DNA of 64,000 nt, from the NCBI GenBank assembly GCA_037962975.1, contig CM075670.1, forward strand, positions 83,269,501-83,333,500, given 5' to 3'. The stretch is from Clitoria ternatea (taxonomy: Eukaryota > Streptophyta > Magnoliopsida > Fabales > Fabaceae). The notes below the pieces were generated by a model. It worked only from the letters and a program-made list of their open reading frames with translations, ran no database searches and was not told the DNA's origin. Numbering within the stretch: position 1 is the stretch's first letter; each line of letters starts with the position of its first letter. Shown here one piece after another: positions 10,738 to 21,549 of this stretch. The translations under genes and the position numbers were made by a program.

Positions 10738-11146
10738 GGCATCATAGCCTAGCTCCACTAACTTCAATATATTTCAAATCACTAATCATCCATCCATAGA
10801 TATTAATCTAGCTAATTGGAGTACTCAACTACAATCCAAACATTAATTACTATAAATATCATTAAGGTTATCTAAAGGATACTAATACCAAATCATACCA
10901 ATTATTACTAACAATGGCTTATACCACATAGTTCATAAAATATCATCATCAACATTTAAGACATCTTTTCATAAATATCATTGATATCATCAAAGTTCAT
11001 TATTAAAGATACACTCCAATCGACACTAACAATGATAATTCACTACATAAGTAATAAACATCATCATCACTAAATAAGCACAAGGCTTTAGTTTTCAAAC
11101 AATAATCCTTGACACAATTAATATTTAGAATAATATCTCGTTAAAT

Positions 11147-11181
<35 letters not shown>

Positions 11182-12131
11182 ATTCTGGCAGTCATTTATT
11201 AAATCACACATCCTTAACTATAAAACCCAAACCTCGAAATTAAAATTCCTATTTGCTACTGAAATGGTAAACCATCCCCCGGTACGTAAATACGTACCTT
11301 TCGACGATCTGGCTTTCCAAAGTTGTTTCCTGATTCACCAATTTTGCTTTCTGAACACTAATTCTTAATCCCAATAATTTCTAAAAATTAACAATAATTA
11401 TTTTAACACCCTTTGAGCTACTAAATATATCTCAAAGCTAAAATCATTAATTCGACATAGTTTCAATAAGTGTTGAGTTACCAGAATCGACGACTCTTCA
11501 AAACACTTACGGGACTCCGAACCTTCTCTGATTCCTTATGAACTCACTATTTAGTTGTTGCCCAACATAACATGAAGCATGGTTCAAGGATTAAAATTAA
11601 TGGGTCCATGACTTCTTTGGACGAATGGAGCATGGAAGTAGGAAATGGGTTCAGGCTTTACCTTTCAAGCTCTAAAATATGGATTTGGTGTTTCTCAAAG
11701 CTTCATCTACCACTTCCCATGGTTGCCACAGCCTAGAGAGGATAAGAAGAGAAGGAAACTAAGTTTAACCATGAGAGGGGAAGCTGTGAGGTGAAGGAGA
11801 AAAAGATTGAGTAGAGCATGCACATATTAATGACCCAACCGAAATTAATGAAGATATGGGTGGAAATGATGGCATAAGGTGACATGGAGATGAGACGAAG
11901 AGGATTGCTATTGGGAGGAGATGAAATTGTGAAATAAGGGAGAAAGGCACACAATGGGAATAAGAGAAGGAAAAAGAAAGAAATGAATTTAGGGAAAGAA
12001 TAGAAGAAAAAGAAAGAATTAAGAAATGAAAATAAAATAAGTTTAATTAAATGAATTTAGTTTATTTAAATTAATATATCCAGTTCTAAAAACTTTAGTC
12101 TATCCCAATATTTTTAAATTAGGATGTTATA
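10738..12131 (-). mobile_element. Tekay-type LTR fragment, cut by the Athila element
   Basis: Its right end GGATGTTATA (5' end of the LTR on the minus strand) resembles the GGATGTTACA ends of other LTRs here. The segment 11235-11330 (ATGGTAAACC...GTACGTAAATACGTACC) matches 14935-15020 of the next copy. The left part was displaced by the Athila insertion and lies beyond the window. No coding sequence. Confidence 0.6.
11146..11181. repeat. (AC)n(AT)n microsatellite
   Basis: An AC run passes directly into an AT run. Confidence 0.95.
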
Positions 12132-12467
12132 GGAAATATATAAAGAATATAATGAGATTGATCTTATAATTATTTATCCTATATAAGAAAAGAATTGTAG
12201 TTTTATTTGTTAGTTCAATTATAAATATTTAAATAGTATGTTTTTCATTTTATCTTTCTTTTCTAATAGGTCAATTATGATTTGAAATACAATATTAAAT
12301 AATACAAACTAACAAAAAAAAATAAATTAGAAAACACAATTTAATAAAAAGAACTTCAAGATATCTATATTTATATCATGGTATAAAAGAGAAAAATAAA
12401 AATATAGGAAATAAAAAACTATATACTCTCAATTGAGAGACCTAGAGATATCACTATATAAAAGAAG
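12132..12467. other. AT-rich spacer, nothing recognised
   Basis: About 336 bp between two LTR fragments, very AT-rich, without ORFs, repeats or similarity that I can see to other parts of the window. Confidence 0.5.
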
Positions 12468-14102
12468 GGTAACGTCCTAAGTCAATTTATAAGTATTCTT
12501 ATTCGTTTAATTAAAATTCACAACAAATTTTTTGCTCCACTGACCTTAATACTCATCAATTCAAAAACTATTACCTCAAAAACTCTGAAACAAGTTCATG
12601 GAGCCATCAATTTCATAAATAACATAATCATCAATATATTCATAATACCTACATAGGTCAAATTCAACAACACATATCAATCAATACAGTCAGTGGCATC
12701 AACATCAATAATAATTCATATCATTAACACAGAACCATCCTCAACACATTACTAGTCAATAAACTTTCAACAGCTCACGATCAACACATCAAGCTTCATC
12801 AAATATATAGTGCCACCACTAATAATCGTCGACAACATTGAGCACTAGGCTTTACTTTACAAACATTATTTTATAGTACAAAATCTAATTTACATAATAG
12901 CATCAGTATCGTCATAGACCATTGCCAACTACACATACCAAGAAATATATTCCAAATCATCAATTATCACTTTGATGTTTATCAAATTAATCAACTAGAA
13001 CTATCAAGTCACTTCACAACATATAATCAAACACAGTAATTTCAACGCCATCATATATGGCCATCAATAATACATGCTTATCAACAACACCAATGGCAAT
13101 TCACAACATATTTATAAAATATTATCATTACCCTCAATGGGCCATCAACAACTACATATTCCAAGCAATATATTAAATGAAACTTCACGGAATCAAATTT
13201 ACATAATACTAGTTACTGACACTTATCATTTATAAATAATATTCCATGACACGATAATAATCATATTTTTATTTTATAAAACCAATATTTACCAGGTGTA
13301 AAAATTTAAAATAAACTTTATAATCTTAAAACATGTCTTTGTTATTCAAGTGGCCTTAATACTCAAGAGGGGAGGGGGGTGAATTGAGTTTTAAAAACTT
13401 TTCTTTGGAATGCCTTTGAAATTGATTCCTTTCTCACAATTTAAGTTTATGGGCAAGAGATAACAAGTGTAGTGCAAGAAACAATGTAAAACAATGTGCA
13501 AATGTCACTAAGGCAATGTATCAAACACTTGGTGTGCAACACTTTAACATAAGTTGTTCAAGTAAATTTAAGAGGAGCTATCACAATTAACAATAATAGT
13601 CCAACCAGATGCAGTATGTAAATGCAAGAGGGTAAGGAAGAGAAGCTTGCAAACCGATTTAACGAGTTCTACCAATCCCGGTGTACGTCTCGCCTTTAAG
13701 CAATCCACTTGAAGGATTTCCACTATTGAAGTTTAAAGATACAAGCTATGAGCAATTGCAGCTTCCTAGTGTCCCACACACAAGAACTCAATCCTCACTA
13801 GCACAAGGGCAACCCACCCAATCTCTTAAACTCTCAATACCCAAAGGTTGAACCCCAACCTTTGTGACCACTCAACCTAGAGTGAAAATCTTGGTGTTTT
13901 GGTGTTTGGTTTAGAATCAATTAACTCTCTTAATAGAGTAGATATACAAGTATAAGCTCTCAAGTTCTAACTCTCAACAAGAAGAGAGGATATATAAATG
14001 TAAGCTCAAAGTTTTAGAAACAAAGAAATGAACTCACAAGGCACAAATGTAAGCTATGAATGATTCCCCTTTGATATATTTGATAGCTTAAATGAGTGTT
14101 GC

Positions 14103-14109
14103 ATTTATA
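14103..14109 (-). promoter_or_regulatory. TATA box of the 13340-14926 LTR
   Basis: TATAAAT on the minus strand; the palindrome array begins about 124 bp upstream. Confidence 0.6.
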
Positions 14110-14232
14110 GGCCTTGGAGAGGAGCCCTAAAGTCTTTAGAGCCATTTGTACAACATGAGTGTTCAAATTGTGATGGATAGCTGAGCTATTTTTGCACTAA
14201 AAACCATTTTTTCCACTGTCAGGCACTACTGT

Positions 14233-14781
14233 AATCGATTAGGCCTCGAGCTGTAATCGATTACTCTTCGAATTCTCCAGTGTAATTGATCTCATAATCG
14301 ATTAAGCTTTTCCATGTAATTGATTAGCTTGAAGACAGAGATTGGCTAATCGATTGTGCATGCCTTGTAATCGATTGTAAGTTACACCTGATGCATTTAA
14401 TTCTATTACGCAGCATGGTAATCGATTGTGACTTGGTTTACAATCGATTTTGAAGCAAATAGAGACTTGGTAATCGATTGTGGCTTGGTTGCAATTGATT
14501 AGTAAACTTCACAGAACATAGGCAATTGATTGGGACTGCCCGGTAGTCGATTAGGCATTGTACCTGATGCATTTTATCCTTTTTCCCAGTTTGGTAATCA
14601 ATTGGCCTTCTTATTGTAGTCGATTATGTAACAAACAGAAGCTTCATAATCGATTAGATGACTTGGTGTAATCGATTTGATGACAAACAGAACCTCAATA
14701 ATCAATTAGGCTTAATGATGTAATCGATTAGGTGTTGGACAGAAGCTCTATAGTCGACTAGATAGGACCTTCTAATCGATT
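14233..14781 (-). repeat. Paired TAATCGATTA array, about ten pairs on a 52-bp grid
   Basis: First members of pairs start at 14233, 14296, 14348, 14420, 14472, 14524, 14596, 14648, 14700 and 14752. From 14296 on, steps are 52, 72, 52, 52, 72, 52, 52 and 52, the 72s holding an extra CCTGATGCATTT-like insert. Second members lie 21-22 bp after the first. Spacer sequences differ from pair to pair while the core is kept or differs mostly by a CpG transition (AATTGATT, AATCAATT); AGTCGATT also occurs. Confidence 0.93.
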
Positions 14782-16476
14782 ATCATACGTATGATGCTTG
14801 GCTTGTTGATTCTTCTCTATTTTCATCCTTTGTAACAATACTTCATGAATCTTATATTCTTTGTCATGATTCCATAATTGCTTTGTCATTATCAAAATCA
14901 TATAACCTGAAACACATATTCAAACATAGTCTGGAATTAAAATTCCTATTCTTTACTCAAATGGTAAACCCTCTCGTACGTAAACACGTACCTTAAGGCG
15001 TTATTTGACTTTCTGATCAAGCCTCGTTTCCTGATTCAGCTTCGAGCGTGTATAACCTATATTAAAAAATATTGAAAAAGTAATTAAAATAATTCTCGTA
15101 ACCTATAAATTGCCAAAATGCCAAAGTCGATACTCAAACACAAAATCGATGGAGTTTCTATAAGAATCACACTTACCAAGGGTTACAAATCTAGTTGATG
15201 GGGTGTTGAAACTACCCCAAAGCTCCAAAATCCTATGGATTTCTTTTCGAATGTACATGGCCAAGCTAGAGAAGAGAAAGGAAACATCAAAAACATTGCA
15301 TGCAACATAAAAGAAAAACATTCATGCGATGGGAAATAGTAATATGTGCATGCTCTTGTATTTTAATCACAACATAAGCTATAGGCGTTCGATTTCAGCG
15401 ATCTTGGTCTTAAAATTTTTGTAACAAAATTTACAACAACTTTCATGAAGACATCAAAAGCCAATTCTAAGCCAATCAGCCCTAGATTTCAAAATAAGGC
15501 CTCTTCTCATAACAATTTCTAGTCAGGGCAACACTTAGCATTTGGGGCATAACCTTCACTTTAGACATTGTATTTAGGTATTCTATGGCTTGTTGGAAAG
15601 AGGAACAAATTTCGTGTTAATGATTTTTCCAAAATCGAGTAGAAGTACCTTATGAAAGCCGATCAAAATACCCCATGAAAACTCATAATTTTAGCATGCG
15701 GGAAAGAGAGAAAATGATCATGCATTGTAGATATGGGCATGCATGCAAGGGACAATGTCAATTCTGCATTGATTGGTGATCAAAAACCTATGCTCTGGCT
15801 TCAATCGAGCCTTTGATCAACCTTCAACGAAACCCTCGAGCTCCCTAATGATGGTAACTTTGTATGTAAAAGATCTGAGGAAAGAGGTTACACATAAGGG
15901 ATATCTCAGGTTTTAGTGGTGGTGGCTTGGAGGAGGTGATGTCGTGAGAGAAAATGAAAGGGAAAGGTGCAAAGGAGGATGGCTTGGTGTAGAGGTGGAG
16001 AGAAAAGAAAAAGGAGATCACGTGAGAGGGAGAGAAGCACGGTGGTGGTGGTGGCTTGGCCTTGGAGGTGGTCGTGATGATGGAGAGAAAAATGAGTGAG
16101 TGATGAGAGAGAGAAAGAAAAAGAAAGAGGCGTAAAATGGTATGGTGGTGGTGGTGCCATGTATATATATATACACACAGTGAGGAATATATATATAGTT
16201 GATGTGGTGAGGGTTAAGAAGAAATGGTACTAGGGTTTTAGAGAAAGAAAGAAAGTGTAGTGAGTTAATGAGTATGGTAAAGAGAGAATGAAAATAGGAA
16301 AGGAAATTAACCTAATTGATTCTGTGATTTAATGGGTCGTGCCCTAGAACTTAATTTAACGGCTCTCGAATAATTAATTTGATTAATTATGAGCCGATGA
16401 ATTTTCATCGTAGGTTCCACTTAAATTTCCTAAAATATCCTAACATATCCTAATTAATAAAAATGAGGATGTTACA

Positions 16477-17395
16477 GTTATACACTTTAATCATGCATTT
16501 AGAAGTTGTAGCATAATTAATTAAATTTTATATTTTTAAGATTAAACTTATAAAATTATATTGAATTCACCACAACTAATATCTTGCCATTATCTTATTT
16601 ATCAATTAAACAATTTGATTATTTTTTTTAGTTTAGAACTTTTCTTTCAATTATCCTTCAACTTTGCTCACCTTGAGAATTATAACAATGCCATGAAACA
16701 AAAAAATTCAAAAAATAATAATTAGAAGGAACATTAATAAATTAAGGAAAATGGAATTCTAAAACAAATGCAACAAAAAAGAATATTAATGGGTCTTTTT
16801 CAAAGAATATTTATGATGCCCAAATTAAAATAGGGTTTAGGGTTTAAAGGACTAAAATAGTGAAAACTAAACCTTACACTTTAATTCTTCATTCCAAAAC
16901 TTCGGGCCATATGAAAAGGTATTTCACCCTTCATCGTTAGAACTAGCAAAGAGATCCCCGACTTCAAGTTTGTGTTCCCCTTCTTCAATCTAATGAAGAG
17001 AAAAAGAAAGCAACATGAAAAGAAATTAAAAAAAGAATATTTTCTAAAAAAAAGACATTTCCCTAAAATTGTTTTTCACTTATGAATCATATAACTCATA
17101 AACTTATAATATAATCTACCAGGTTTAATAGCAGAAAACATAACAAAATCGAGCCATATATTTATTCAAGATGATGGTGATATTTTTTTAAAATGTGTAA
17201 AGGTATCATATTTATATAATAATAATAATAAAATCATAAATGTCAAATGTTTCCCCAATAATAAATTGATGACAAAATATTTAGTTTAATAAATTAAAAT
17301 TAACTAAAAAATATAATTAGTTTATATATATGGTTCAATAATAAGAATTTTATCTATGTTTGAAATTCTTCATAGAAAACTAAAATAGTATATAT
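16477..17395. other. AT-rich spacer, nothing recognised
   Basis: Low-complexity, AT-rich stretch with no convincing ORF. A two-unit TTTAGGG-like piece near 16835 is too short to mean telomere repeat. Possibly ancient host or transposon sequence. Confidence 0.5.
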
Positions 17396-17585
17396 GCGGC
17401 ATCCCGCCTAAACTCCCAAAATTAAGTCCCAAAGTTGATTAAAAATAAGAATTCTTTTTCACAAATAAATAACCCCAGTGAATTGACCCTGATGGCCTAG
17501 GTGACACACGACTTTAAAATAAATAGCGGAAACAGAACTATAAACCTAAAACAGGATGAAAGATGGTCCTACCCGAAACTATAAG
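17396..17585. other. Flank of the next LTR, possibly an older LTR fragment
   Basis: Begins GCGGCATCCCGCCTAAACTC, which has the look of an old TGYRRCATCCC-type LTR edge, and ends with the ATAAG target-site copy (17581-17585). The other half should resume at 21257. Identity uncertain. Confidence 0.35.
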
Positions 17586-18730
17586 TGTAATATCCCGATT
17601 TAATAATTATTTACCGAATGAATCTAAATTGCTAAAATAGTAATTCCAGAAGTAGAAAATCATTTGTTAATTATATTCGGTTTAACTTGAGAAATAGTGA
17701 CAAATTAAATAAGCTTAATTGGTAAGAGGTGGCTGTTTGCGATTGGTGAGTCCGTCCACGATTTCCCACCCCACTCTCCTCTTCCTCGCGCACGCGCATG
17801 CCTTTACATATATGTGCCTTGGGTCATTAAAGTTATGCATTTTCCTTCAGATTTCTCTTCTTCTCTTCTTCGCTCTTCACTCTCCTTCTCCTCTTCTTCT
17901 TTCTCTACTCGCTGTTCCTGCGAGCTCGCAACAATGGTGGCTGAGGATCGGGGTCCTCCTTCCTTACTCGATGAGCCAGTGAGGGTGAGGGTGTGCATTC
18001 CCTCTGCATGCAACCCGCCTCCTTCCTTGTTCCTTCATACCTTCGTCGACTTCCTCTTCTTGCTCGAAACTGCCAAGCCCCAGTGGAGATCTGCACTGCG
18101 AGGAGCTTCAAGGGGGTCGGAGTGTTCACAGCGTTGCGATGGAGCCCTTCTAGGGAGCGAGCCGAGAGCGGGACGTCTTGGGCCTCCCCTGCTCTTGCAT
18201 GCAGATGTTAAGGGTGATTCAGTGTTCCTCTGGAATTGAATGTCACGTTGACCGACTGAGAGCTTCAGTCCAGGTAGGGGGAGTATCTTCTATCTTAAAT
18301 GCATGGGTTATGAACAGGTTCCGAGTACTGATGCTTGCTATATCCTTGCTCTGGTTGTGTGTCGTGTTGTGTTGATGAGAATGCTTTATTGAATCTGTGC
18401 ATGTTCATAGGAATGCATGTGTTGATTAAGTTCTGGTACTGTCATATACTGATTGCATATTGTATCATGATTGATTGGAATGCTTGCATGAGCCTGTCAT
18501 TCTTTGTATAAATACCTGCGTTGATTAAGTCTTGATGCTGCTGTGAACCGAATGCATGTTAACTTGAAGTTGATGTAAATGCTCACATGGGAGCTGTGTG
18601 TGTTGAATTAACAGGCGGAGTCCTGATGATATGTATTACCGACTGCATGTGAAAGATGTGTGATTGAATAAGAGGATGTGTGCATGAGTTAAATGCTGTG
18701 TGTGGAGTACTGTTAATGTCCAGCATTGAT

Positions 18731-19110
18731 TGCATGAGATGCATGTGCCATTTGAATGCTGATGATGTATGATGTCGATTGCATGAGATGCATGTATGGC
18801 CATGTATATGAACTCTGTGTGTGTGTGATGAATCCGCGTGTGGCGCATGGGATGCGTTTGTGCTGAGAGCACGTAGTGTGGGACACTACCATCGGTTTTT
18901 AAAGCGTGGGACGCTATAAAATCCTTGAGTGAGACTCAAGGTAGCCCTTGAGTGGGACTCGGGCTGCCTGTGAACACCTCCGTTGGCGCTGAGAGCGCTG
19001 GTGTCACCTGTGGGCAAACGGTTGGGTACCTGTAAAATGGCCAAGCAGCTGAAAGCTGATTTGATAGCTGAGAGCTATGTGTAAAAAGGCTGAGAGCCTA
19101 CGTTGCAACG
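18731..19110 (+). repeat. Run of about twelve mini-hairpins with constant T-GRG-A loop and changing stems
   Basis: Stem/loop/stem units: TGCAT-GAG-ATGCA (18731, 18780), CGCAT-GGG-ATGCG (18844), GTGCT-GAG-AGCAC (18860), GTAGTGT-GGG-ACACTAC (18873), AGCGT-GGG-ACGCT (18903), CCTTGAGT-GAG-ACTCAAGG (18923), GAGT-GGG-ACTC extended by AGCCC/GGGCT (18943), GCGCT-GAG-AGCGC (18986), CAGCT-GAA-AGCTG (19046), ATAGCT-GAG-AGCTAT (19064), AGGCT-GAG-AGCCT (19087). The palindrome CGTTGCAACG ends the run. Stem sequences differ while pairing is kept. Confidence 0.9.
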
Positions 19111-20043
19111 TCTAAACCGATACACACGAATGCGGAACCGAGTGAAATAATATGTGTTTATTATCTGTTGACAATGTTGGAATTGGTTGCGTATGCGAAG
19201 TGTTAGTGAGATGATAAATGTGTCTGTCCGAGTGAATTACTCCGTGTGAACCTGCCTTGGATGCTAAGTGAATCCTGTTTCATGAAAATATATGTATATC
19301 AGTGTTATTGAACTGTTAGGTGTGTAGCCGAGTAAAAATTGTTGAATTCTGATTGAGAAATATTTAACATACGCGTTCTGATCCATGGGTATTGTCATTA
19401 AGTCATTGATTATCGTATGTTAATGTTGTTGATTGATGTTACTCTGACTATAACTGTTGCCATGTATAATTGTGTGTATATATATATGTATTGTCGTATA
19501 ATTGTGAGGCACCCTGGGTTGGTATCTGTCATTTAAAATTTAAGATGCTCACCCCTGCACCATTTTTCAGTAAGTATGCAGGTTGGATTCTGAAGTGATG
19601 ATAAGGTCTCAGGTCCAAGTGAAGGGTACTCCGCCCGCAAGTGTTTATTTTGTATGAGTCATGTTCGTCAGTTGTAGCCTTGGCCGGCTCGTAATAACAG
19701 TGTGGTGTAATGAACATGAATATATTTATATATGCGTATAGGTAATTGTGTCATTGTAACTGAGTGCAAGTTCATATATATATATATATATATATATATA
19801 CAGGTATTATGTTGATAACAGAGGAATGAATGACGTATTCTGAGTGCATGATTCTGTACGTACAATATGTTGTATACGAGTGGACGTAGTTGGGGAGCCA
19901 ACTCTGAGCGGAACTACATATGGCTATGCCTTCTTGTTCGAATGATGATACCTCGATGAACAGTAAAATACCTTGGATGAACCTTGTCCATATCCGATGG
20001 AGAATTACCTCGTGTTTGTGTTGGAGGGGCGTTGTGCTGACCT

Positions 20044-21045
20044 CGCTTAGGCGGTGTCATACCTCGCCCAAGTGGCTAGGACGGTTCGCCCAAGTACGTG
20101 GAACCATGCTGAAGCAAGCAGATATCAACGTGAGACCCCGCCTATGTACCTCTTTCTTCCGTCGTCACATTATCATGTCTCACTGGGCGGTGTTGGACAT
20201 CGGCTGAGTGAGTGAACGTTGTGATGTAGTCCGTCCAGGCGTTGTTGTGCCTTGCTGAACTGGACGACGGTGTAATTACTTCCTCCTTCCGTGGTTGCAC
20301 TATCATGCTTCGCTCAGGCGGCGTCGGACCTCGTCTGAGTGAGCCAGTTATCTTAGTCTTTGCCCAGGCGCTGTTGTGAGGACTCGCGCTGGAGCGAGTG
20401 GTTGTTAGAATGGGACATCGTTCAATTACCTTTCCTCTCCGTCGTGATGCTAATGCAATCCAGACACCGGTGTTGACCCCTGATTTGGGCGTTGTGGTTG
20501 AGTCCGCCCAGGCGTTGTCATAAATAGCTGAGTTGGGCGGAATAGGTTCTGGCCCCTCTTCCTCCATAAACTACTCCTGCATATGTACACCTCTCTTCTT
20601 CTTCCCTTGCCTGCCCTCCGAAGCTGAACGCCCAGCGTTCTCTGAGAAAGGGTCAGTCCGTAGGAACGAATAGACGCTAATGTAAGGTTTACTTGAAGTG
20701 TTTCACGTCTGAAGTTGCATTGTCATATATCGTTTAGGCGGTGTGAGACAGCAGTTGAGCAGGTCACCTCGCCCTGGAGTCCGCCCAGGACAAACATACC
20801 CCGCCTAGCCAGGTAGGATGATTCGAACTCCGCCCTTCTACGAGTGCTGCGCGTGTGAATGTATTAATATCTTCCCCTTATCTATTTCCTCCTATTGAGT
20901 GACCAGTGTTACTCGAGGGAAAGCTTTCCTTGCGAAATCCCCTCCATCCGCTGCTGCATTACCATACTCCGCCTAGGCGGTATCAGACCTCGGTGTCGCG
21001 TAATCCGCCCAGACGCTGGCGTTGCGTAATCCGCCCAGGTGCTGG
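20044..21045 (+). repeat. Degenerate paired CGCTYAGGCG / CGCCCAGGCG array
   Basis: CGCTTAGGCG 20044, CGCCCAAGTG 20065, CGCCCAAGTA 20087; CGCTCAGGCG 20311 / CGTCTGAGTG 20332; CGTTTAGGCG 20731 with a partner about 21 bp on; CGCCTAGGCG near 20970; further CGCCCAGRCG copies to about 21045. Where both members are readable they are 21-22 bp apart. Intervening text repeats GGTGTCATACCTCG-like phrases. Confidence 0.8.
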
Positions 21046-21256
21046 TGTGTTACGATAAACCCAATGAGCCGGTTCCAGTCTTAGCCTTCTGTTGTTGCCT
21101 TATGCATGTGGATGATCTCTCATTTCCCTTGTTCTTCCTTGCACTCCGCCCTTTGTGTTATCCGGATGCCTTATAGTCTTTGGTTACTTAATTTTGGAAA
21201 AATTTTTCCCCGTATTGGTTTTTAGTTATTTTATTAAATTAGGGTGTTACAATAAG

Positions 21257-21372
21257 TCCCTAATAGGTTACCCTAGGATTAGGGGCAACTAGACCTGCAA
21301 TTACACACTTTAATTAAGCAAATTTGTGTGATAGTGTAATCGATTACACAGTCACTGTAATCGATTACAGGT
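21257..21372. other. Short segment with one TAATCGATTA pair
   Basis: Contains GTAATCGATTACA at 21336 and again at 21357 (cores 21 bp apart) just left of the RT fragment. It could be the edge of another LTR that truncated the Tat element. Confidence 0.45.
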
Positions 21373-21549
21373 AATTTGTGCTTCCTTGCTTTTTACCATC
21401 ATAACGTCCACATAGACCTTCATGTTCTTACCAATCTGCTTGGCAAAAATCTTTTCCACTAACCTCTGGTAGGTAGCACTAACGTTCTTCAATCCGAATG
21501 ATATTACTCGGTAATAGAAATTTACCCCACCGGTTATGAAGGCTATTTT
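21373..21549 (-). pseudogene. Tat RT, distal fragment
   Basis: Translates (minus) as AFITGGVNFYYRVISFGLKN followed by ATYQRLVEKIFAKQIGKNMK and VYVDVMMVKSK. This is the palm region up to the catalytic loop. The usual Y-x-D-D reads YVDV, so one catalytic aspartate is lost. It is the continuation of 22855-23555 across the solo LTR insertion. RNase H and integrase, which should follow at lower coordinates, are missing. Confidence 0.8.

Larger units (their letters stand above)
13340..14926 (-). mobile_element. Solo LTR, 1587 bp, unclassified family with TAATCGATTA array
   Basis: Plus strand runs TGTTATTCAAGTGGCCTTAA to TTCAAACA. The same family occurs as 45032-46430 (opposite orientation) and, more distantly, 47852-49157; all three share the GTGGCCTT...ACTCAAGA terminal motif, and the first two also share a TTGGGGTTCAACCTTTGGGTA-like segment. 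TATA box on the minus strand at 14103-14109. No coding region. The target-site duplication is not clear. Confidence 0.75.
12468..16476 (-). mobile_element. Tekay-type LTR with a nested solo LTR
   Basis: The left end GTAACGTCCTAAG and right end GAGGATGTTACA (16465-16476) are the decayed ends of a TGTAACATCC-type LTR in minus orientation. Removing 13340-14926 joins two parts that match the neighbouring copy 10738-12131: a 'ctccactgaccttaatact' segment on one side and the GTAAACC...CGTACGTAAACACGTACC segment on the other. I could not find matching target-site repeats, so the outer limits are approximate. Confidence 0.6.
17586..21251 (+). mobile_element. Tekay-type solo LTR, 3666 bp, target-site duplication ATAAG
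   Basis: Runs TGTAATATCCCG to GGGTGTTACA with perfect 5-bp repeats ATAAG at 17581-17585 and 21252-21256. There is no interior. A pyrimidine-rich leader (17840-17920) and a CAGGTAGGG donor-like site near 18275 suggest that most of its length is transcribed. ORFs of 60-140 codons at 17719-18375 overlap in several frames with no known domain and are probably chance. It carries the GRG-loop hairpin run (18731-19110) and a paired CGCTYAGGCG array (20044-21045). Confidence 0.85.

Noticed and set aside
14233..14781. CRISPR-like array (short repeats with variable spacers)
   Set aside because: Eukaryotic retrotransposon context, repeats are 8-10 nt palindromes in pairs, spacers are not of protospacer length, and no cas genes exist.
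16832..16852. Telomere-like TTTAGGG units
   Set aside because: Only about two units; common by chance in plant DNA.
17719..18375. Cluster of overlapping ORFs of 60-140 codons on both strands
   Set aside because: They lie in the GC-richer leader of a Tekay-type LTR, overlap in several frames and show no domain.
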